Source: Lachnospiraceae bacterium (lineage in GTDB: Bacteria > Bacillota > Clostridia > Lachnospirales > Lachnospiraceae). Taken from it: 33,387 bases of DNA. The notes under the pieces are model-generated. The model ran no database searches. It had not been told where the DNA came from and was given only the letters and a program-made list of their open reading frames with translations. Location of the stretch: contig JAEEXY010000032.1 of assembly GCA_016288005.1 (NCBI GenBank), forward strand, positions 1 to 33,387, in the 5' to 3' direction. Of this stretch, positions 9,036 to 16,091 are shown piece after piece; the first letter of the stretch is position 1, and each line of letters opens with the position of its first letter. The position numbers and the translations under genes were made by a program.

Positions 9036-10349
9036 ATGAAACGTTATTATTTGATCGGGGTACTGATATTCTTTTCTATAATTCTGTCCGGCTGCGGGAA
9101 TAGAGTTCCCGCGGAGCGGATACTTCTGCAGATCGATGTTTCCGAAGACATTGAAAACAGGAACGAAATAATAGCAGATATCTATGAAGATCTGAAACCG
9201 CTGCATTTATTGGAGATCCCGCTTAAAAAATACAAACTTGAAGTAAATAATAACCTTTCGGAGAGAGAACGGAACAGAGCGACTGAAGAGTATCTGGCCT
9301 GTACCGAAGAAGATATTTACAGCGGAAACTATCTTGAAGAACTGATCCGGTATTATATTGATCTTCCGACCCGGGAAGTATGGAAAAAATATGCCTGTTT
9401 TACGTGGCTGACCCGCGAAGTTCCCGATGCGGATGATGTAAGATCATTTCTTCGGGACGAGAGGCATAAAAGTGTCCTTAGCATGTTTTCGGCGTATTTT
9501 TTTACAGTCAGCAGAACGGAAGAAGAAGTCCGGCTTAGTAAGAGCATAGCTGAATTATTTGGGAAATACATTATTGATAACTACGGGCTGGAAGTACTGC
9601 TAAACTGTTCCTCCGACGAGTATATAAATGAATGGCTTTCATCGTTGGGAATAACGTATAAAGTTGCTGAAGGATCTTTTACGGAAATGATGGAGCATTA
9701 TATTCCCCGCGAAGAAGCAAAAATTCATATCTATGGGGAAATGCACGGGCTGGAGGAGTACTATGATGTGGAGATTGAGATCTGGAGTTGGTTTTATGCT
9801 AAAGGATGTCGTGATCTGTTCATAGAATACCCCTACTATACAGCGGAATTCCTAAACCTTTGGATGAAGGCGGAGGATGATGAGATCCTATATCAAATCT
9901 GTCGTGACGCGGCGGGTACAGTCGCAGGAGAATCGGAAGCGAATCTGGTTTTCATGAAAACACTGAAGAGGGACTTTCCGGAAACTGTTTTTCACGGTAC
10001 CGATGTAGGGCATCAGTATAATTCAACGGGGAAACGTTATTTGGAGTACCTTAAGAATGAAGGGCTAAAGGATACGGAAAAGTATGTACTTGCTTCTGAA
10101 TGCAGAAAGCAGGGTATTCAATTTTATGATCAATATTCATCTTACTACCGGGAGACGAAAATGGCGGAGAACTTTATTGCCGAATTCGAGCGAATCGGGG
10201 AAAAAGAAATTGTAGGCTTTTATGGCGGGGCGCATGCGGATTACATATCCAACGACAGAAGCATGGCAGGTATGATCAAAGATAAGTACGGTGATCTTCT
10301 GGAGTCGATGTGTATCTATGATTTTATGGACCTTCATAATAAACCTTGA
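9036..10349 (+). CDS. Predicted lipoprotein with TIKI/EreA/ChaN-like metallohydrolase-type domain
   Basis: A 437-residue protein beginning with a signal peptide and lipobox (IILSGC, lipidated Cys 20), so it is probably anchored outside the membrane. The first 220 residues are unrecognised and mostly charged helix. The C-terminal half shows the motif order of the TIKI / TraB / EreA / ChaN superfamily: YGEMHG (E235, H237), IEYPYY (E264), GTDVGH, and near the end GFYGGAHADY (H400). Members of that superfamily include metalloproteases, erythromycin esterases and haem-binding proteins. Which activity applies here cannot be read from sequence. The ATG at 9036 is preferred over the in-frame ATG at 8973 because it starts the signal peptide and AGGAAGG lies 12 bases before it. 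Confidence 0.7.
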   Translation: MKRYYLIGVLIFFSIILSGCGNRVPAERILLQIDVSEDIENRNEIIADIYEDLKPLHLLEIPLKKYKLEVNNNLSERERNRATEEYLACTEEDIYSGNYLEELIRYYIDLPTREVWKKYACFTWLTREVPDADDVRSFLRDERHKSVLSMFSAYFFTVSRTEEEVRLSKSIAELFGKYIIDNYGLEVLLNCSSDEYINEWLSSLGITYKVAEGSFTEMMEHYIPREEAKIHIYGEMHGLEEYYDVEIEIWSWFYAKGCRDLFIEYPYYTAEFLNLWMKAEDDEILYQICRDAAGTVAGESEANLVFMKTLKRDFPETVFHGTDVGHQYNSTGKRYLEYLKNEGLKDTEKYVLASECRKQGIQFYDQYSSYYRETKMAENFIAEFERIGEKEIVGFYGGAHADYISNDRSMAGMIKDKYGDLLESMCIYDFMDLHNKP

Positions 10350-10404
10350 TGTATGAGTGAGATCTTTTGCTTGCGCAGTTTTAATACAGACGGGAGATAA
10401 GAGC

Positions 10405-11946
10405 ATGCAAGAATGTGGATGGCGGAATAAGAAACGACAGTTTATTCGGCTGATGGAAATTGTAATCCTGATGTCGCTGCTTATTGCATGCAGCAGGAGC
10501 GAAGATACTGCCATGTCTTCTGCAGACCCTTCTTCGGAAGTGACGCAGTCGGCAGCTCCGACAGCCGCACCTACGATCACGCCTACTCCTGTGCCGAAAA
10601 TGCTTTATAAAGGCGATGGCTCTAAGTATGAGTACACTATGACCGATGAGCGTGACCGGGCGTGGGAGGAGGATATAGTATACTTCGCGGACAGATACCT
10701 TGACCCGCTCGGCGGACATCCCAAACTTATTGACCGCGGATGTGAGATTGGCTATATGATAGATATCCGAAACGGTTTTGAAGAGTTGGATGTAAAATAT
10801 GAATCACTGCTCAATGTGGAAATGCGTGAGGCGTTTATCGCCAAGATAAACAGTTTGTTATTATCTATCAGTGAAAAGAGTGATTTCGAACTTCATTGCG
10901 GATGCGCGGAGGCTGCGGCGATCCTTGAGGATGCCCATTCATGTGTTTGGGCGTTTCCCGACCCGGAAGAAGCTCTGTTTTTTCCCTTGGAATTGATGCC
11001 AATCTATACCGACGGTGAGCCAAATGCATATATTGTGGCAGCGCCGGAAGGTATGGAGAACCTCCTTCTTTGTCGTATTGATGCGATCAATGATATTCCG
11101 CTTTCTGCGATAATAGAAAAATATGGGCGTCTGATATCACACGAAAGTATGACTTGGGTGCAGGAGATGTTCTTTTATTACTGGGACTTCCGGCTAACGC
11201 TTAACTATGATCTGTTATTTTATCTGGGCGTAGTCGATGAATCAAAAACTGCACTTTTTTCGCTGACTGATGAAGACGGTACCGCTTGGGAACTTGAATT
11301 GTCATGTGTACATGATGATGAAACACTGAAAATGGTTGATTATCAAGTGCTGACTGAACAGGATGAAGCCATTAGCAGAAAACTGAGATCGTCAAATCCG
11401 GATAAGACAACCTGGTACAGCTTTTTGGAAGATGGTACAGTGCTCTATATCAGGGCATGGAGATGTACAACTGATATGGACAAACCTATTAATGAAGCAG
11501 TCTGGGCAGCGGAAAAAACCGGGAGTGTCAAAAAAGTCATATTGGATTTTAGAAATAACGGCGGTGGTTATGATACAGCAGCAGGCGAAATAATAAAGCG
11601 GATACATTCGCTGGATGCAGAAGAAGGGAAGTATGTATTGATAAATGGAGGTTCTTTTTCCGGAGCAGTATCAATATCAACTTTCATTCGGCGCTTTGGC
11701 GGAGATGTTTTATTGGTGGGATCGCCTGCCGGTCAGCCGCCTAATGGTTTTTTTCCAAGGGGAGTCTTTGTTACACCGAATGGGAAACTGGAAGTTTGGC
11801 TTGCGGCTAATTACTGTTATTATTGTTGGCCCGACAACGATGATCCTGCGCTGATGCCGGACATCACGGTTTTCCAGACTCTTGAGGACTACAAGAACGG
11901 GATTGATACCGTTATGAAATACCTGCTGAGGGATTCGGAAGAATAA
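10405..11946 (+). CDS. Predicted lipoprotein, S41 (C-terminal processing) peptidase-like
   Basis: A 513-residue protein with an N-terminal signal peptide ending in LLIAC, then a Ser/Thr/Pro/Ala-rich linker to about residue 65. The C-terminal third resembles the S41 catalytic domain: VLYIRAW, then VILDFRNNGGG, then GGSFSGAVSISTFIRRFGG with a candidate nucleophile Ser419, then GSPAGQPPNGFFPRG. No obvious PDZ domain was seen. The ATG at 10405 has GGGAG 8 bases upstream; an earlier in-frame start at 10357 would place extra residues before the signal peptide. It follows the preceding lipoprotein by 55 bases without a visible terminator, so the two are probably co-transcribed. Catalytic competence is uncertain, because the Lys or His partner was not placed. 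Confidence 0.72.
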   Translation: MQECGWRNKKRQFIRLMEIVILMSLLIACSRSEDTAMSSADPSSEVTQSAAPTAAPTITPTPVPKMLYKGDGSKYEYTMTDERDRAWEEDIVYFADRYLDPLGGHPKLIDRGCEIGYMIDIRNGFEELDVKYESLLNVEMREAFIAKINSLLLSISEKSDFELHCGCAEAAAILEDAHSCVWAFPDPEEALFFPLELMPIYTDGEPNAYIVAAPEGMENLLLCRIDAINDIPLSAIIEKYGRLISHESMTWVQEMFFYYWDFRLTLNYDLLFYLGVVDESKTALFSLTDEDGTAWELELSCVHDDETLKMVDYQVLTEQDEAISRKLRSSNPDKTTWYSFLEDGTVLYIRAWRCTTDMDKPINEAVWAAEKTGSVKKVILDFRNNGGGYDTAAGEIIKRIHSLDAEEGKYVLINGGSFSGAVSISTFIRRFGGDVLLVGSPAGQPPNGFFPRGVFVTPNGKLEVWLAANYCYYCWPDNDDPALMPDITVFQTLEDYKNGIDTVMKYLLRDSEE

Positions 11947-11988
11947 GATATAACAGTATAATAAACTATATAACCTATGGGAGGCAGA

Positions 11989-12267
11989 ATGATGATAATC
12001 GGAAATAATTGGAACCAGCTCAACAGAGAACTCGAGAGGCAAGAAATCAAGGACAATTTGCAAATGGGTGTAGGTGCTGAATTCATGGAGAGCAGGTTTT
12101 CGACAAAGCTTTCTCTTTGCATATTCTTTGTGGTTGAAGCGCTGGTATTTATGCTCTTATACGATCATTTTTCCAAGTGGTATTATCCTGCGCTTATCGG
12201 CTTGATCCCAGCGATACTTATTCCGGTTTTGATCGCAGTAATAAGGAAAAAGAGGCGCGGATACTGA
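11989..12267 (+). CDS. Small two-helix membrane protein, function unknown
   Basis: About 92 residues: a hydrophilic N-terminal part of some 35 residues, then two hydrophobic segments (LCIFFVVEALVFMLLY and ALIGLIPAILIPVLIAVI), then a basic tail KKRRGY that suggests the C-terminus is cytoplasmic. The site GGGAGG at 11979-11984 would lie inside the longer frame that begins at 11977. The start is therefore ATG 11989, or the adjacent ATG at 11992. A TATAAT at 11957-11962 could be a -10 box, but no good -35 was found. I do not recognise a family. Confidence 0.6.
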   Translation: MMIIGNNWNQLNRELERQEIKDNLQMGVGAEFMESRFSTKLSLCIFFVVEALVFMLLYDHFSKWYYPALIGLIPAILIPVLIAVIRKKRRGY

Positions 12268-12300
12268 GGAATTAAAAAAATAAGATAGCAATAATTATAG

Positions 12301-12326
12301 AGGCTCACCGGCTGGTGAGCCTTTTT
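12301..12326 (+). terminator. Rho-independent terminator
   Basis: Perfect stem AGGCTCACC / GGTGAGCCT with loop GGCT (12310-12313), ending in a T-run at 12322-12326. It separates the lipoprotein cluster from the AbiE locus. Confidence 0.9.
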
Positions 12327-12361
12327 GCATTATTTAATATCGTTGTTTATAAAAAACTCTA

Positions 12362-12399
12362 TTTACAAAATGTTCTTTAAAATAATAAAATTAAAGAAC
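12362..12399 (+). promoter_or_regulatory. AbiE promoter with overlapping 9-bp inverted-repeat operator
   Basis: A -35 TTTACA (12362-12367), an 18-base spacer and a -10 TAAAAT (12386-12391). Across the spacer and the -10 lies a perfect inverted repeat GTTCTTTAA (12372-12380) / TTAAAGAAC (12391-12399). AbiEi antitoxins are known to autorepress by binding inverted repeats in their own promoter, so this repeat is the natural operator candidate. That assignment is inference from position. Confidence 0.65.
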
Positions 12400-12421
12400 G
12401 AAATGAAAGGCGGTGAAGAAT

Positions 12422-13021
12422 ATGAATTATAAATATGACAAGCTTAAGGCCTTGATAGAAATAAATGATGGTGTTATATCCGCCGGAGATCTTCAGCGTG
12501 CAGGAATTGACCGGATTACATTATATGCGCTTCTGGCGAGTGAGGTTCTTAGGAAGGAATCTCATGGTAATTATGTGTTGGCAGATAATGAGCCTGATGA
12601 GTATAAAGTTATTCAGAACAGATCAGAGAAATTGATATATTCGCACGGAACAGCTCTTTTTTTACATGGAATGTCAGACCGCGTTCCGCATTTGTTGGAT
12701 ATTACCGTACCACAAGGAGATAATATATCGAGGATCAAGAAGACATATCGGAATACGAGGTTTCACTACTGCAAAAGAGAACTATGGGATTTGGGCATAA
12801 TGAGCGTGACGACTCCTATGGGATACAGCGTAAGAGCATATGATCCCGAACGGTGCATTTGCGATATGATCAGGGACAAAGATAGCGTGGATAAGCAGAT
12901 TTATATACAAGCCATTCAGGAGTACTTTAGGAGCAATTGTAATCCGAGGAAGGTGATCAGGTACGCCAAGGAGTTTAATATTGAGTCAAAGGTCAGGAAC
13001 TATATGGAGGTCCTGCAATGA
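12422..13021 (+). CDS. abiEi: AbiEi-type antitoxin / transcriptional repressor of a type IV toxin-antitoxin system
   Basis: A 199-residue protein with an N-terminal winged-helix region (residues 1-50, including GVISAGDLQRAGIDRITLYA) and an AbiEi-like C-terminal domain (HLLDITVPQGDN, YRNTRFHYC, LGIMSVTTPMGYSVRAYDPE RCICDMI). Family members neutralise the AbiEii nucleotidyltransferase and repress their own operon. The ATG at 12422 is preferred to the in-frame GTG at 12413 because GGCGG lies at a proper distance upstream. The stop overlaps the next ATG (ATGA), as is normal for this gene pair. The partner gene is truncated, so this antitoxin may be an orphan. Confidence 0.85.
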   Translation: MNYKYDKLKALIEINDGVISAGDLQRAGIDRITLYALLASEVLRKESHGNYVLADNEPDEYKVIQNRSEKLIYSHGTALFLHGMSDRVPHLLDITVPQGDNISRIKKTYRNTRFHYCKRELWDLGIMSVTTPMGYSVRAYDPERCICDMIRDKDSVDKQIYIQAIQEYFRSNCNPRKVIRYAKEFNIESKVRNYMEVLQ

Positions 13022-13344
13022 AAGACAGAACCCCGGAACAGCTTAAAGGGCAGATCAGAAGTTTTGCCGCTAAAAGGAATCTGCAGCCGCAGGAAGTTCT
13101 TCAGATGTTTATGCTCGAAAGAGTTTTGGAAAGACTTGCGAAATCAGCATATAAAGACAATTTTGTATTAAAAGGCGGACTTCTCATATCATCCATGCTT
13201 GGAGTTGAAGAGAGAACTACTATGGACATGGACACCACAGTGATCGGGCTCGATATGAAAGAACATGAGATACAAAAAGCAATAACAGATATTCTTTCAA
13301 TAGATGTGGGAGACGAAGAAAATCCACCAATCGGGAAGTTTTAA
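13018..13344 (+). pseudogene. abiEii: AbiEii nucleotidyltransferase toxin gene, 3'-truncated remnant
   Basis: Only the first 100 or so residues of an AbiEii-type protein (normally about 270-300) are present. The start overlaps the antitoxin stop in ATGA. Visible core elements are FVLKGGLLISSML (residues 49-61) and TTMDMDTTV with the metal-binding Asp pair D70/D72. Family similarity ends at about ILSIDVGDE (residue 100). The final eight residues, ENPPIGKF, come from unrelated DNA, and the stop codon lies in the loop of a terminator hairpin. The later nucleotidyltransferase motifs and the C-terminal domain are missing in every frame downstream, so the product is probably inactive. Confidence 0.8.
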
Positions 13345-13466
13345 AGCCCCGAAAGGTGGATTTTTACTTGCATTGGTGCGGTTTGGTCATTTAGTTGTAA
13401 TAGGGTTGCAAACTAACCGTATATCGTTTATATCGCTTAAGATGTATCATATTTTCTTCGTCTCCC
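13308..13466. repeat. Perfect 16-bp inverted repeat pair spanning two convergent gene ends
   Basis: GGGAGACGAAGAAAAT at 13308-13323, at the end of truncated abiEii, recurs in inverted orientation at 13451-13466, where it encodes the last residues of the MFS protein. The spacer is 127 bases. Identity stops abruptly on both sides. Confidence 0.9.
13319..13365 (+). terminator. Hairpin terminator, probably bidirectional, at the abiEii truncation
   Basis: AAAATCCACC (13319-13328) pairs with GGTGGATTTT (13355-13364), and TCGGG (13331-13335) with CCCGA (13348-13352) around a 12-base loop; an AA/AA internal mismatch separates the helices. A T-run ends the right arm, and on the opposite strand a TTTT run ends the other arm. 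It can therefore serve both the AbiE genes and the convergent MFS gene. Confidence 0.75.
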
Positions 13467-14751
13467 TGTTAAACAGCAGGAACAGCGCAGTCACGGCAAA
13501 TCCCGCGGTGCAGAACGAGAGCAGCACGGTGCTGCCGAAATACTGGAGTATCACGCCGGCCAGGGCTGTGGCGATGGGGATCAGGCCCTGCGAGAACACG
13601 GCTGTGATGCTGGTGACCTTGCTCAGTTTGTCGCGGTCCACGACGCGCATGAATGTCGTGGTGATCGGGATATTGATGTTGGGCAGCAGGAAACCCCAGA
13701 TGAGGCCTCCGGTACAGAGCGCGACGAGGAATGTGCTGATCGATATCACGCCGGTCTCGAAGAGGCGGTAGCTGCCGGTGAGCAGTACCATGAGGCCGAC
13801 ATTGGCGCAGAGGAGCTTTGCCACTTTGCCGCCGATCCTGTCGTCCTGCTTTTTGGCGCTGAGTATTGCGGACGCGAGGAGCGAGCTGATGCCCATGACT
13901 ACGCTGAGCACGGACGACCAGAGCTCGGGAGTCAGGAAACCGTCAAATATGTAGGATTTCGCGGCAGCCACGTCGGTTTTGATAAAGTAGGGCAGGAAGT
14001 TCGAATAAAAAGGCGCGATAAAGAAATTGACGAACAGGATCGCGATCATCAGAGCCACTATCGCTTTTTGCTGCTTCAAATAGACGAAGCCTTCCCTCAT
14101 ATCGCCGAGAGCCAGCTTTATCGTGAGCCTCTCTGTTGATACGCGGTGCTCGTAGCGGATGAACATCTCCGAAACGCCCGAGAGCACGTAGCAGACGCCT
14201 ACTATCATGAACAGCGTCGTGACGGGCATCAGACCGTACATGATGCCGGCCAGCACCACGCCGAATATGCCGAGCAGCGAGCTCTTGATATTTACATAGG
14301 AATTGGCCTGCTGCAGCTTCTCCTCATCGACGATGTGCGGGAACAGGGCATGGGCCGCGGGTGAGAATATGCCGCCGATCGCGTTGCCGAGGCCGCCGAC
14401 CGCGAACAGTATCACGATGTGCGCGTCTGCGGACTTAAACAGCATCATGAGCACCGTTGCGGCGATGACCAGCAGACCGCGCAGGTAATCGCAGATAAAC
14501 ATGATCCCGGCCTTGTTGAAACGGTCACCCAGTACGCCGCCGATCGGCGTGAACAGCAGCAGTACCACGCCGCAGAGCGTCAGGTACATGCCCTGCAGGA
14601 AAGCGTTGTTGTTGCTGATCTCCAGGATATAAAAGCTGACGGCAAAGCTGTACAGCCCCGCGCCGAGCTCCGAGACCAGCGCTCCGAAGAACACCAGTCT
14701 GAAATTTCTGTTGGCAAATACATTTTTGCTCTTAGTGACTCCCTCATTCAT
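13447..14751 (-). CDS. MFS efflux transporter
   Basis: A 434-residue major facilitator protein with about 12 hydrophobic segments. It opens with NRNFRLVFFGALVSELGAGLYSFAVSFYIL and has the loop 2-3 signature as GGVLGDRFNKAGIMFICDYL. Overall it resembles MefA / enterobactin-exporter-type members that extrude macrolides or other small molecules by proton antiport; the substrate cannot be told. Its ATG overlaps the stop of the upstream regulator gene by eight bases, so the two are translationally coupled and the regulator probably controls this pump. The last codons contain one arm of the 16-bp inverted repeat described separately. Confidence 0.87.
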   Translation of the reverse strand: MNEGVTKSKNVFANRNFRLVFFGALVSELGAGLYSFAVSFYILEISNNNAFLQGMYLTLCGVVLLLFTPIGGVLGDRFNKAGIMFICDYLRGLLVIAATVLMMLFKSADAHIVILFAVGGLGNAIGGIFSPAAHALFPHIVDEEKLQQANSYVNIKSSLLGIFGVVLAGIMYGLMPVTTLFMIVGVCYVLSGVSEMFIRYEHRVSTERLTIKLALGDMREGFVYLKQQKAIVALMIAILFVNFFIAPFYSNFLPYFIKTDVAAAKSYIFDGFLTPELWSSVLSVVMGISSLLASAILSAKKQDDRIGGKVAKLLCANVGLMVLLTGSYRLFETGVISISTFLVALCTGGLIWGFLLPNINIPITTTFMRVVDRDKLSKVTSITAVFSQGLIPIATALAGVILQYFGSTVLLSFCTAGFAVTALFLLFNRETKKI

Positions 14752-15817
14752 TTGCGTATATTTCCTCCCACATTTCAGTCAGTTTTTTGTTTTCGAGCAG
14801 CCCGAGCAGGGTACGGGCACTGTCAGCGGCGGTCTTGCCCATGATGTCATGGAGCGAGGTCTCGCCCGTGTCCAGCGCGAATCTTACCGAACCGAGGCTG
14901 TAATCGGGCGTTTTGTCGAATCTGCGCGTGATGCTTACGGATTCGCGCAGCAGTTTTTGTGCCTCGCCTGTGTTTCCTTTGATCAGATGCACATTCGCGA
15001 GCATCGTAAGGAGCATGGCCTCGCTCTTTGAGAAGAATCCGGTCCTGCTCTTTTTGACGGTCCTGTCGATGAGGAGCTTTGCCATATCGAGTATTTCCAG
15101 CGCCGAATCGTAGTCTTTTCTCGCGCAGAAAACCGAATAGAAGCCGAACGCAGCGTTCAGTATATCGTTGACGCTGCCGATCAGCGCTTCGGAAAGATAG
15201 GTCTCTGCCTCATCGTACCGTTTCTGATATACGGAGAGCCATACTCCGATGTTCCCCGAGAACAGCCCGCAGATATTGTGCGCCTTCATGATATCCAGCG
15301 CTTTTTCGGTCTCTCCGAGCAGCAGGTAGGCATCGGCTATCTGCCCGTAGACAGTGACTTCGTTGCACCAGGGATCGGTATTGCCCGGGAGCAGCTCCAG
15401 CGCGCGGTACAGCAGCTCCAGAGCGCGCCGCGCCATATCCTTTTTCTCGCTGCCTATCGAGTAGACCAGGAATACCGAGGCGCAGCCGTCTACGATCTCG
15501 AAGGAGTTGGGATATTTCTTCAGCGCTTTTTCGGCTTCGCCGATCGCCGCGGGATCCATGGTCCTGCAGTATTCCGCCAGCCGTTTCTTCAGCGCTTCTA
15601 TACGGTTGTCCTTCATCCGGTAGCCTGTGAGCACATCCATCGACACATCGAAGAAATCGGCCAGCTCCATGATCATGCCGAGCTCCGGCACCGACGCGCC
15701 GATCTCCCATTTATGTACGGCGCCCGTGGTAACGCCCATAACTTCCGCCAGCTGTTCCTGCGTCAGCCTGCGCTGTTTGCGAAACGTTCGTATATTCTCC
15801 GCAAGGTTTGATATCAT
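14744..15817 (-). CDS. XRE-family transcriptional regulator with TPR-like C-terminal domain
   Basis: A 357-residue protein. Residues about 5-60 form an XRE helix-turn-helix (RRLTQEQLAEVMGVTTGAVH, then KWEIGASVPELGMIMELADF). From about residue 75 the chain is all-helical with repeated A..L...G....A patterns typical of tetratricopeptide repeats, such as IADAYLLLGETEKALDIM and DSALEILDMAKLLI. Such regulators often sense a peptide or small ligand through the repeats. AAAGGAGG precedes the ATG. A perfect 12-bp palindrome sits 45 bases upstream and could be its operator. It is the first gene of a two-gene unit with the MFS pump. Confidence 0.87.
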   Translation of the reverse strand: MISNLAENIRTFRKQRRLTQEQLAEVMGVTTGAVHKWEIGASVPELGMIMELADFFDVSMDVLTGYRMKDNRIEALKKRLAEYCRTMDPAAIGEAEKALKKYPNSFEIVDGCASVFLVYSIGSEKKDMARRALELLYRALELLPGNTDPWCNEVTVYGQIADAYLLLGETEKALDIMKAHNICGLFSGNIGVWLSVYQKRYDEAETYLSEALIGSVNDILNAAFGFYSVFCARKDYDSALEILDMAKLLIDRTVKKSRTGFFSKSEAMLLTMLANVHLIKGNTGEAQKLLRESVSITRRFDKTPDYSLGSVRFALDTGETSLHDIMGKTAADSARTLLGLLENKKLTEMWEEIYANE

Positions 15818-15861
15818 CGTGCGGCCTCCTTTGCCTGCCGTTGTTTCATGTGACTGAGATT

Positions 15862-15873
15862 ATGATATATCAT
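15862..15873. promoter_or_regulatory. 12-bp palindrome upstream of the XRE regulator
   Basis: ATGATATATCAT is a perfect palindrome in the intergenic region between the divergent regulator and xpaC genes (15818-16091). It lies 45 bases before the regulator start, a plausible operator position. A possible minus-strand -10 (TATAAT, read at 15926-15921) lies further upstream, without a good -35. Confidence 0.4.
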
Positions 15874-15993
15874 CCGGTGGGAAAAATAAATACACTGGCA
15901 GTACAAATAGTATATAAATTATTATACCGTCCGTATATTCTTAAAAACGGATTAACCGCGGATTAAACCTAATTAAAACGCATCCCCAAAGGC

Positions 15994-16022
15994 TTTACAA
16001 TTCGTTTTCAAATTAGTAAAAT
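15994..16022 (+). promoter_or_regulatory. Sigma-A-type promoter for the xpaC-telA unit
   Basis: -35 TTTACA (15994-15999), a 17-base spacer and -10 TAAAAT (16017-16022). Transcription would start near 16029, about 60 bases before the start codon at 16092. Confidence 0.65.
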
Positions 16023-16091
16023 AAGACATGATAAAAATGAGACCGATAAAAAACGGTTGCTTACATAGAATACGGAGATTTTTTAAAAGAC

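Noticed and set aside
13304..13771. Plus-strand open frame after abiEii as a frameshifted toxin remainder
   Set aside because: Its translation shows no AbiEii similarity and most of it is antisense to the MFS gene.
14146..15857. Several plus-strand open frames opposite the MFS and regulator genes
   Set aside because: They are antisense shadows of well-supported minus-strand genes, with no independent signals.
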